A stretch of DNA of 50,577 nucleotides, taken from the NCBI GenBank assembly GCA_905250885.1, contig CAJNOQ010000442.1, forward strand, positions 1-50,577. The letters are read 5' to 3'. The stretch comes from Didymodactylos carnosus. Lineage: Eukaryota > Rotifera > Eurotatoria > Philodinida > Philodinidae. The notes below the pieces were generated by a model. The model was not told the DNA's origin. It saw only the letters and a list, made by a program, of their open reading frames with translations, and searched no databases. The number at the start of each line of letters is the position of its first letter. The stretch's first letter is position 1. Of the stretch, positions 10,653 through 23,764 are shown in pieces. Made by a program: the position numbers and the translations under genes.

Positions 10653-11400
10653 ATGGGCACTAATGCAAGAGAAGAAGAAGTTCAAAAAGTATATAACATC
10701 CAGAACATATGAAAAATGAAAAAAGAGACTTTTTTTTCAATTTATAGGCACTCGGTCAACTCCAAATGAAAATGATTGATATTCAAAATTCATTACGTAA
10801 ATCTGGAACACAAATTGAAGGATATAAGCGAGAAATTCAACGTTCAAAATTGACCGATAGAGAAATAAATTCATTAAAAGCAAATGTGCCTATGTATAGT
10901 CCCGTTGGAAGAATGTAAATAAACAAACATTATTCAGAATATTTATAATCGATATGTGCTTGATTTCGTAGGTTTGTTCAAAATACAAAAGCAGAAATAC
11001 GTGAACAAATCGAAAATAAAATTAAAACATGTGAAGATGATATTAAAAAGCAAGAGGTTAGGCAACGTGTAGCTTAAAAGATTTCTAATCGAATGTACTA
11101 AGATTAGTCGAAAAATAAAATGTTAAAAAAGAGTGTTTTTTAGCTGCAGGATATCAAAGAACTTGCTAGAAAAATTGTCTGTTTGTGTCTTATGTTTAAG
11201 ATCTTTGTTCCACTTCAAATTTTTGATAATAGATTTGAACCATTTTTGCCATTGAAGGATCGATTACCTTTTTCAAAAGATATGAATGTTTCTATCTCTT
11301 TTAGTCATCCAAAACTTATTTGGAAAAACAAATGAAAGAGTGTGAGTCGCAATTTAAAGAAAAACTTGGTCCAATAACAACGACGAAAAAGCGTTCTTAA
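10653..11400 (+). CDS. PFDN1: Prefoldin subunit 1
   Basis: Four exons, 10653-10688, 10748-10914, 10972-11056 and 11305-11400, give 127 residues, close to the usual size of about 122. Subunit 1 is a beta-type component of the hexameric prefoldin chaperone. Prefoldin captures unfolded actin and tubulin in the cytosol and passes them to the TRiC/CCT chaperonin. The family pattern is clear: an N-terminal helix with LGQLQMKMID, then the central hairpin region with RSKLTDREI and YSPVGRMF, then a C-terminal helix rich in K and E containing SSKTYLEKQMKECE. All junctions keep phase; the second donor is a weak GTAAAT. The ATG at 10653 is chosen because it opens the only exon that joins in phase to the conserved helix. 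Adenosine kinase begins about 210 bp downstream on the same strand. Confidence 0.93.
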
Positions 11401-11491
11401 ATACACTTAGCATTATTTTTTATTGGCATTTTGTCACTAATTTTTGTGTTTCTACTTTTTTACTTATTTTATTTGTAAGCTGCTGCGTGTC

Positions 11492-11497
11492 AATAAA
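11492..11497 (+). promoter_or_regulatory. Putative polyadenylation signal of the prefoldin gene
   Basis: AATAAA lies 92 bp after the prefoldin stop codon and before the start of the next gene. Confidence 0.5.
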
Positions 11498-11609
11498 AAA
11501 CTGAATGAGAGCACATATTTGCTTTTCTTAACTGTTGGAAACTTCATAGAGATAGAATCCTCTCACATAAGTGCTTTAGTTTTAGATAACTTACTGTTTA
11601 CCTTCAATA

Positions 11610-13473
<1,864 letters not shown>

Positions 13474-14243
13474 TTCATAAGTATTTTTACTTTTAACTTA
13501 AGTCTAGAAAAAGTTTGTTGTGATACAATTTGTTTTTTTGAAACTTGTGATTGTTTTTGACAAAATAACGATTTCATTTAAGAAAGTTAAATAATTAGTT
13601 TTAGTAAGGCAAGATATAAGAATATTTTTTTTATTTATTTCCAGGCAGTGTTGTGAAATTAGCCATTTTTCTAATTTTTGACTGTTATTTTTTATTAGTT
13701 TCATTTTTATGGTTGACGGTTATTCATGACTTATGATCTTTTTTTAATGATTGTAGTTATTGTTCAACAAGATGATCAAGAGGAACAGATTTAAATGGTA
13801 TAATCGAACTAGTTTATCTTTTTAATGTTTCTTCTAGATTTTGATTGTGTGAGTGATATGTATCAACACCAGTTATTGTTACATACATATAGACTTTTTC
13901 TTCATGTGAATTAGACTATATTGATTAACATCAAAGAGCGACTTCGAGCCATTGTAATTTAAAGTATGTTAAAATTTTTTAAAGTTATTCATATTTAACT
14001 TATATTAAATCCCATGTATTTACATGTTTTTCTGAAGGACAAACGCGGTGCGTTATCTCTTCAAAGAAACCAACAAATATGGACACTAAAGTATTTAAAA
14101 AAAAATCCCCCTAGCTTCTTCACTCTTTCGCTAGTCTAAAATAACACTAGTTCGATTATTAATTTCGCTAATACATATCCAATATTTTGAATTTTTTTAA
14201 AAATTATCTCATTTTATCACATTTCTGAAATCATTGTTTAGAC
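13474..14243. other. Intergenic stretch between adenosine kinase and the SPOP-like gene
   Basis: AT-rich, without exons. It presumably contains the kinase 3' UTR and the promoter of the next gene. No clear TATA box was picked out. Confidence 0.4.
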
Positions 14244-16433
14244 ATGGACAATGTTGTGTTAAATTCGACAAATTCAACGTCTTCGACAAGTCAGACCACG
14301 TCAACTCCTACAACAACTACCGTTTCTTCTTCATCATCGTCTCGTCCTACTCATTCTTCAAAACGTACATTTTCTGAATCGGATAGCTCTAGTCGTACCG
14401 AGCGTCATCTCTATTCATTTTCACATATGTGGATTATCAATTATTTATCATCGTATATCGACGATTCGGGCTCACCGAATTGTTTACAGTCAGAACAATT
14501 TTCACCTATTGGCACGCCATATTCAAATACAAACTGGAGTTTAAAATTGTATCCAAGAGGTGTTAACGATAAACAGCATAATTATATTGCTATATTTTTG
14601 AAATACGTCAGTGGCACAACGACAAACATCAAAGCAAAAGCAGAATTTAATTTAATTAGTCGACAAAATGAATTAGTCATGTTACGATCAACAAATTTTC
14701 ATATGTTCAATTCTGGATCAGATTGGGGTTATTCAGAGTTTTTAGGTAAGAGACTAGACGACAGAAAAGGAATCAGATATTTAATTTCATAGTCGGAATG
14801 ACAAAAAAGATTGATAGTATGACCATAAAATTAGTGAAAAAAGGTCAATGGAACTCTATCTTGTGTTTTTACTTATTTAGACTCAACATATCTAAATTCT
14901 CGTCGTTCTGATTTACTCAATGATGATCGTTTACGAGTGTATGTTCGAGTTATTATTGTTGATGAAAAAGAGCATAATTTGAATAATGATTTATTGCTTC
15001 AACAACAACAGTTAGCCACTCAATCGAAGATCAGTGCATCATGTAGTTCTTCATCTTCAACTGCCTCTTCTTCGTCGTCAGTTGCCGCTCAACAACTACC
15101 ACCAATATCGACAGCTTCCTCTCTACCCGTTACACATCATTATTATCAAGGTCTATTCTCAGATGACAAAGAACGATTAAAATCAATCGAATTATTATCA
15201 AAACAAATTAAAACACTGTTTGATGAACAAAAATTTACAGATGTCAATATACATGTCATACCAAAACAGCAACAACAACAGAAAGAACAAACCTGTTCAT
15301 CTTGGAGTTGTTGTTCATGTTGTGAACAACAACAAGAACAGGATACACAAGGTGAGCAAAAATTTTTTTAACTGCAGGTTTGTTCAATTTGAGATATATT
15401 ATTTTTTAGTACTCAATAAAGATCATCATCACGATCAAACAGACGATCTATCTTCTCGTTCAAATTCAATCGTTCCAACAACAACAAGACGTGCTACGCG
15501 ATCTACATCTCGTATAGCTCAAAGTTCATCTGATTCTACATCTTGTTCAACTTCGTCATCCAATTGTGGAGAAGAATCATCAACTCTTTCATTTAAACCT
15601 ACAAAACGTTCAACAGTATGTCTTTGTTTTTGCCATCATCATACGCACGTGGAATCTCGTCGTTATAAAGATGATATTCACGTTGATGAAACGTCGTCGT
15701 CATCAACTGAATCATCATTAGACAGTTATTATGCTGTCGTACGTCCATTAGCCACATATCATGCTCATAAAGCCATATTAATGGCGCGTTCATCGGCATT
15801 TGCTCAACAAATTAGTCATGCTCAACAAAAACAACAGAGAACAACAACAACAACAAAGTTGAATCACATTGAGTTTAATGGAAATGAATGCAATACACCA
15901 TTAGATATCTACATTGATGGATTAAAACCATCCACAGTTTACGGTACTTACGATAAAAGCTCTGAGTGATTATTAAACATTGCTCTCTGTTCTGTATTAC
16001 TCATTTAGGTATGTTAACGTATATGTACGCTGGTCGAATTGATACAAAATCTCTAACTACTGGTGCTCAAGATGATCAGAGTATTAATCCCATTGATCTA
16101 TACCGCGCTTCAGTAATCTATGATTTGCACGAATTACGTGATATATCCAAATATCAAATGTTAGAAGTACTAAAATCGGATACAGCTGTTGAAATGTTAG
16201 AAGTGGCTGACGAAGCAAATGATTATGAATTGAAACAACAAGTTTTATCTTATATTCGATCAAACGCCGCTGCAGTTTCAAAGACCGATGGATGGCTGAA
16301 TTTTTCTAAAAAGAATCCACATTTACTGATTGATGCATTTCGATCGCTAGTCATACCGCCAAACAACTCACAGTCAACAGAAACAACTAAATGTCATCAT
16401 AGATCAAATCTCAAATGTTTAAAACAAGATTAA
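14244..16433 (+). CDS. SPOP-like MATH-BTB protein with a large low-complexity insertion in the BTB domain
   Basis: Four exons, 14244-14745, 14881-15351, 15410-15943 and 16009-16433, give 643 residues; vertebrate SPOP has about 374. SPOP proteins are substrate adaptors of cullin-3 ubiquitin ligases: MATH binds the substrate and BTB binds cullin-3 and dimerises. Residues 1-50 are rich in S and T. Residues about 58-195 form the MATH domain (HMWIINYL, SGSDWGYSEFL, NDDRLRVYVRV). A Q/S-rich linker follows. The BTB domain starts with FDEQKFTDVNIHV (about 281-293) but resumes only at YHAHKAILMARSSAF (about 441-455). In between lie about 145 residues with poly-Q, a Cys-rich WSCCSCC stretch, poly-S and a His cluster. 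The end is SPOP-like: TYMYAGRI, then GWLNFSKKNPHLLIDAFRSL and a final LKQD. All junctions hold phase, and conserved blocks lie on both sides of the insertion, which spans two exons. Confidence 0.9.
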
Positions 16434-17402
16434 AGCTCAATTTCATTCTTTTGTTCCAATTGTACGCACATAGTAATTTGTTTTTTTTGTTAACCTTTCG
16501 TTTTATGTTTACTGGAGACAATCCTAGCAATACAAGACAGGATAAATTCTTTGATTTTAGCTAGCTAACCGTTTTACCTTTCAGAGAGGAGTTAACTAGA
16601 GCCTAATGTATATATAGAATGCGAATTGCATTAATACTTCTTGTTAATGTCCTTTACCTCATTTAGATTCTTTTTTGTGCATATTTAAGCTAATCTCTTC
16701 TGTTTTCTGCAATTGAATATTTATTGATCAGTGCAAGCAAAAAATCCTAAGCTATACGTTTTTTAAAAGTGATTAATCAGGAATACTCACTTTTTTTGAA
16801 TCCTCGATGTTCTTTGTTTTTGTGTTGAAGCTTTAAACAATGCTGCAATTCTCTTTTTACTTGTGAATATTTAAAGGTTTATTTTACTTCTTCTGATGCA
16901 AATGTTTATAAGCGACGCATTTCTTTTGATTTTTCTGTCTCTTTTTTATATACAAAACAATATGTTCGAAAGTCGTTTCTTTTATTGTTGTTTCTTTTTT
17001 TCTCTGTATCAAAAAAATTAAAAACAAGATAAAGCTTATGCTTTAAGGCACATAATCATCTACTCTCAGATATTATGCCAATTACATTTCACTATGGGTC
17101 CTGTTTAAACAAACGTATTAAGGCACAGTGCTGTTTCAATAATAAAACTTGATAACTTCTGTGAAAACGTTAAAATGAACTTTCGAAGTATATTAGAAGA
17201 AAATATTTAGACAAATTGGGGTGAAATGTCGGATGATCTTTGTATTTGACTCAGATGTTATTATTTTTAACAATGGATAGACGTTCTTTAGAAGCAATAG
17301 AAGAATTTGTAAGTAAAATAAAAATCTCAATCCCTCTAGAATAAACGATAGAATAGTCAGCGAAATTATCTTACCAGGATCGAAAATGAAAAGTTTTATT
17401 AA
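16434..17402. other. Gene-free stretch, probably SPOP-like 3' UTR and beyond
   Basis: T-rich sequence without exons. No element was recognised. Confidence 0.4.
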
Positions 17403-17570
17403 TATATCCACCTGGAAAAAAATAGTTGGTTTCGATATTTTTAACATATCATTACTATAAATTTACATTTTTAGAAAAGTAACTATATATTCTGATAGCA
17501 CTTAGAATTCTCTATAATCTTATATATGTATGTCTTGAATTGTACTTATTTGCTAAAAAATATTTCAAGC
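17403..17570 (+). repeat. Dispersed repeat, copy A
   Basis: One of three related segments. The shared core is TATATTCTGATAGC followed by an AATTCTCT-like block and, further on, a TCTTGAATTG..ATTTGCT block. Its upstream half, containing CCTGGAAAAAAATAGTTGG, matches the inverted copy at 19236-19414. Confidence 0.7.
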
Positions 17571-17669
17571 ACAGTAAAGGCACCCGCCCTCGTCGTCAGA
17601 TTTCCCTGAACTGCATTTTTTGTCCCGTTTTCATGTATTTTTTCAAATTTATTTTGACTATAGAAAAAA

Positions 17670-17790
17670 GTTATTACAAAAGTAAATATATATTCTGATA
17701 GCACGCGAAATTTTCTATCACCCTGTACTATGCCAGTCTTGACTTGCAATTATTTGCTGACAAATGTTTCGAATATATTGTTAATGTATC
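17670..17790 (+). repeat. Dispersed repeat, copy B
   Basis: It shares AAAAGTAA, TATATATTCTGATAGCAC and the downstream CTTGACTTG..ATTATTTGCT block with copies A and C. It lacks the left half present in A and C. Confidence 0.6.
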
Positions 17791-18176
17791 CATGTATCAC
17801 ATTCCCATAGATTCCATTCCATGCTTCTTCAACTAACTATTCTTTTACTACAGACCACGAGAAAGAACACATTCTGAAGTACAAAAAGAACTGAGTTCTC
17901 ACTTTTGCAACCCTTTTTTGCGAAAATAATAGCAGAAGAAAAAGGTTCAAGTGGAAAAATAAATCAGATTTTTATTTTTCATTTTTTCGTCTTTCGTACA
18001 ATCTCCGTCGTTTTCTTGATTTACCTTCTGAAATTAAAGTTTAGGTATGGTTTTGTAGAGTATTTCGCGGCGCATCTTTTTAAGAAAAACATTAACCTTT
18101 GGATCCTAAAGAAATACGAGAAAAATAGAAAACACTGAGAGGCCGTACCTGTTACAATTCCTGACAGTGTGGAGAC

Positions 18177-18320
18177 ATATCCCGATTGGGATATCATTCA
18201 TTGCAGCAAAATTTTTTCTATATCCCGAACGGGATATAGTTTGAAATTATATCCCGATCAGGATATAATTCGATATCCCGATTGGGATATCAAGAAAATC
18301 TATATCCCAATCAGGATATC
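18177..18320. repeat. Cluster of five near-palindromic TATCCCGATCGGGATA sites
   Basis: Five related 18-20-bp sites lie at 18177-18194, 18219-18238, 18248-18267, 18272-18291 and 18301-18320. Each has TATCCC or TATCCCR on the left and its complement on the right around a variable ATTG/AACG/ATCA centre. Spacing between sites is irregular (4 to 24 bp), so this is not a simple tandem repeat. Two more sites lie at 19148-19164 and 19177-19198. The function is unknown; binding sites for a dimeric protein or a degenerate repeat are both possible. Confidence 0.85.
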
Positions 18321-19147
18321 AAGAATTTTAATTTCTAACTTGTAAGAAAATAATAAATTTTAATTATATGAGAGCTGAATATTCTTCTCCTTCTTTATTC
18401 CCCCTCTCTAATGTTCCTAGTAGTGTCTTTTGCTTTCTCCAGCTGATCGAAGAGACACATATATCTTTTTAACAGACGTAAATAGATTTCTTCTATTAGA
18501 CATCTTTCATATGTGAGTGTAGTATAAAATATAATAGAAGATAGAAGACAAAGTCGTTACCACGCACAGTTTCATCTACCATACATATGTAACGTTCTTT
18601 TCTTCTTCGTCTTCTTATAACTATCAATAATTCACTTGATTCAATTATGCCTCCCAAAACATCAATGCAAAAACACCATACGGATCCAATCGTTACAAAA
18701 TTTAAGTTTCATAAATTGAAGCGTGCTCAAAGAACATAGGACAGTTTATCTGCAAGAACGGATAGTTAGAAAATTTTCCGTTAAACACAAAGCACGTATA
18801 TTTATATATTGTCAACGCATGAGAAAAGAATTGTGTTTCAATATACGTGGGCATCGAAAAGGAAGAAATAAAAAAGCACGGTCGACATGGAACGATTAGA
18901 TCAAGAGTATATCCCATTATGAGCAATAAAAGATTAACAGCCTATCTCCTGATCGGAATATAAATTCGACTAAAATTAGTTAACGGGTTTTGTTTGAAAA
19001 AATAGTTGCTGGGTGCTTGATACACTTTTGATCAAACACAACAGAATCCGATGTAGTTTTTCGAGCTCTTTCGAATGGTGAAGTCAGTTTTATCCCAAAA
19101 TGTCGTCATTTTCCCCTTAACCGTTTTTACGACGAAATTTCATGTTT

Positions 19148-19198
19148 TATATCCCGATCGGGATGCTACTTTTTTTCTATATCCTGATCGGGATATAG
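19148..19198. repeat. Two further TATCCCGATCGGGATA-type palindromes
   Basis: Site one (19148-19164) has the exact centre CCCGATCGGG. Site two (19177-19198) reads CTATATCCTGATCGGGATAT with one mismatched pair. They belong to the same motif family as the cluster 0.9 kb upstream. Confidence 0.8.
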
Positions 19199-19235
19199 CT
19201 ATATCGCTGCCTGAGAATGTGATAGGTGGGGGGGC

Positions 19236-19414
19236 ATTAATAATATTCAAAATTTTTGCTAGTAAATAATTTCGAGTCCAGGCTGGGAAAGTAGAGGCTA
19301 ACAGAGAATTTCAAGCGCTATCAGAATATATAATTACTTTTCTAAAAATGTAAATTTATAGTATTGATATGTTAAAAATATCGAGACCAACTATTTTTTT
19401 CCAGACGGATATAT
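19236..19414 (-). repeat. Dispersed repeat, copy C (inverted)
   Basis: The reverse complement matches copy A from CTGGAAAAAAATAGTTGG to the block ending in ATTATTTACTAGC. Copies A and C therefore form an inverted pair enclosing about 1.7 kb with copy B and the palindrome sites. No transposase is present. Confidence 0.7.
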
Positions 19415-22400
19415 ACATTCCCTATAAAGATAACGAAGCCTTCAGTTACAATATTAGCTGAGTCCCGTTAAAACTTATATCGCTACCTGGAGCCCGCTTG
19501 AACCCCGCATTACAGAACATAAATTTAGGTTCATGAGTCTTTTTCTTAATAATTTAATTTTGCATTGAAGACCTGTCTTCGTTTCTGGGAAATGTTCCAG
19601 AAGCTACCAAAACCTTTTAGAACTTTTTAAAGGAGTTAAGGTTGATGGTTAATGATTTTCTTCATGGTACAGTTGTTGTTGTAAGTCATTGCTTTTGTTG
19701 TAGGGACAAGCAAAAGCCATAATGAAAGGATGGAAAACTGCATCTTCGACGTTTATTTTGCGTTAGTTCGATCGCAACCTCATTGATGCATATTCAGGCC
19801 CGTAGACGGAGATTTTTCTAGGAGGAGACCCAAATTTCTGACGATGATGATGCAAATAATGACACGAGAGGATTTTACAATCGAGAAAACGTTATTTTTG
19901 ATGATGAATTTCAGCGAATTGAAAATATAAAGAAAAGAACAATGTCAAATCAATCAAAATGTAGCGGTAGAAGACTTTGTCTCAAATAAGATAATGCATT
20001 TTGGTTTAATTTTGTGAGGAAATGGATAATGTACGTGTGAAGCAATGCAGACATTGCAAAATTCATAATAAAAAAGTCGTCACTTGGTATTTGAATAAAA
20101 GGACAAACATTTTCGAAATAACGTCATAGAGTGCCTCGGGGTAATTCTGGTCAGTGAACGGTTGCCGTTGGGGTAATTCCGGTCAACACAGCCAAAATGA
20201 ATAGACTCAAACTAGACACACTAAGTAAAATTACTCGTAATGTGATCATATTAACAAATTTATTGTGAAAATGATATTTGGTGAAATTGTAACTTCTGAA
20301 TCAAATACCTTAAAGCAGCATACAAACGAGAAATTTTCCTAGATTTCACGCGAGAAATATAAACTTTTTCTTATATTACTGATATTTATCCTACATATAC
20401 GAGTGCAGTGCGAAGAGTTACCTAAAGGTTAACCTCGTTCGAACTTTGTAAAAATGTGCAGCTACAATGTGTAGTCGCAGTCCATGCTACTGGAATCTAT
20501 CACTTTTGCTTTTCTGTTAAGGTTCGGTGCCCGTATTGGTATCAGAGACCGAATCGGGTCTTAGGTGGATGACTCGAAGGCTTTTCGACCCTATCCGATC
20601 CGACCCGAAAAATGTTCGAAACTTGACCCGAATGACCCAAAAAGTTTTCTTAGATGACCTAACAATTTTTTCTGAAAAAAGAGCAGAAGTCTGTAGCTTT
20701 TGTAATAGCGAAAAACATTTCTTAGATTTTTTCTCCAAGTAGTGGTTCATTCAGATCGTGATAACCCGAAACAGGAAATCGTTTTTCTCGATCGTATATT
20801 GTCATGAAGTTTAATCATCATAATGCGGCGCATATTTAAGTCGTTCGTTTTTTTTCTTTTCTTTCTCTGCTTTAATAGTGCGACACTGTACAGTGCACAT
20901 TACATAGCGTCAAAGCAGGAAGGAAAAAACACAAGTACTTTTTTTTGCGATAAAAAAGACACATGTTGGAAAATAGATGAGTGAACCGTAATTTAAGAAA
21001 ATCCCTTAATTTGTTTTCTAGTGGCAACACCCGAATAAAACACGAATTTTGTTTCCTGTGGCCCGACACAAATCAATATTGTTTACATTGACCCAAACCG
21101 TTTCGGTCTCTGTGAGGTATGCTTTTAAGTTAAAAAGCTTTTAATGTTGAAAATTTTTTAACATGTATTTTAAAAACGTACATCAGCCAGATTTTACAAT
21201 GGTGTCTTTTCACTGCTATACAATATGACCTCAATATCAATAAAAAATTTGTTAATTCGCATAAACCTTACGATACAGGCGGGCTACATCGAATTCTCAA
21301 AGTACTATGACCCTTCAAAAAGACTATTTTAGTCACACCTGTCTGGATTTTCTGGGTCAAAACCACGCATAACTCTATTGAGTTTATAACAAAAACATCA
21401 TTATCGTCAGACTCAAAAGCAGAGAGGCCGCGAAGTAGAAGAAGCAGGGACGGGTATCTCCGAATGAGAGTAAATATCTGATTTGTCTAAAAATACGCAA
21501 GATTTGACATACAAAATGCTCCCACATATAACTCCTTTGAGCTTAAGAGTAAAGGGTACTGATTTATCGTCATAACCTAAGCCTCAAACTTTGACTTTGG
21601 AAGTAAACTCAGCGAACGAACACAGGCGTGTTGATCCGAAGAGCCAAGGCTTTATCTGCGGGATTTGGGAGCAAAGTCAGTGAAAGAGAGCAAGAAGAGT
21701 GCAAAGCCTTCAAAATGCGAAAAAAAAATGCAAGTAGCAGGTTTAAATCAAAGATCAAAATGCGTAGCAGATTTTCTTGTAAACAAAAAACAGAAAATGT
21801 GTTGGTGTTTACTCCTAAGTCGAGAGTATTTTTAATGAGTAATTAACTACTGCTCATTAAGCAGCATCAAATCAAAGCTCAGTTTTCCGTCATCATTTTC
21901 ATATGCTGTTATCTTTATTGGCATAAGCCAGATAGTACTGATTATTGATCTCAAATTAAGAACAAAAACTTATTGGATTTTGTTTTTGGATAATTTTGTT
22001 AGAGAATATTTTTCATGGCTACGAGCTATAAGATTTTGCTTGGTTTACAAACTCGTTTTTTCTAAATAAAAAACATAACTGTAAGAAATTCATGGCTCAC
22101 GTTTAAAATTGTATCGTATCTATTTTCAAATTGATTTTTGTGAGAACAATTATTAACTAATTCTATTTGAGCTTTTCTATTGTAATACAAACCATAGTCA
22201 AGTGACGGTGTGATGCACAAAGTACTTCATGTTTCTTTAACTGTCAATTCAATGAAGTTTTGCAACGTGGGTATAAGTGTGAAGTTCATCGACTAACAAG
22301 TCAACTTCGACAATCTCTTTGCTGAATGTGATCGGTGATCAACACAAATGTCGTATTTTCTTCTATTCAAACAGCACAGTACATATTCTAAAGCTCATTC

Positions 22401-22415
22401 AAGTTCGAATTTGGT
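19415..22415. other. Gene-free, repeat-flavoured stretch
   Basis: No exons were recognised over 3 kb. It includes the direct repeat around a hairpin at 20138-20185. A block at about 20525-20640 has repeated GACCCGAA-like strings, which give open frames on both strands by low complexity. Confidence 0.4.
20138..20185. repeat. Direct 16-bp repeat flanking a hairpin
   Basis: GGGGTAATTCTGGTCA at 20138-20153 recurs with one change (TCCGG) at 20170-20185. Between them lies a small hairpin, AACGG-TTG-CCGTT, at 20157-20169. This ordered arrangement is unlikely by chance and may be part of an element end. Confidence 0.7.
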
Positions 22416-22431
22416 AGCCGTGAAAACGGCT
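22416..22431 (-). terminator. Histone 3' stem-loop of the H3 gene
   Basis: On the minus strand AGCCGTTTTCACGGCT forms a 6-bp stem with a TTTC loop, preceded by CCAATC and followed by ACCAA. This matches the metazoan replication-dependent histone mRNA 3' hairpin recognised by SLBP. It lies 33 bases after the H3 stop codon. Confidence 0.9.
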
Positions 22432-22464
22432 GATTGGTTTTTTGTTTGTTTTTAGAGCAACTGT

Positions 22465-23706
<1,242 letters not shown>

Positions 23707-23748
23707 AACATTTAACAACACCCGTTAACAAAGAAAATTAAACCAATC

Positions 23749-23764
23749 AGCCGTCTTCACGGCT
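23749..23764 (+). terminator. Histone 3' stem-loop of the H4 gene
   Basis: AGCCGTCTTCACGGCT, a 6-bp stem with a CTTC loop, lies 42 bases after the H4 stop with AACCAATC just before it. The stem is identical to those after H3 and H2B. Confidence 0.9.

Noticed and set aside
20517-20750. Overlapping open frames on both strands (77 and 71 codons)
   Set aside because: They result from degenerate GACCCGAA-type repeats rather than a gene.
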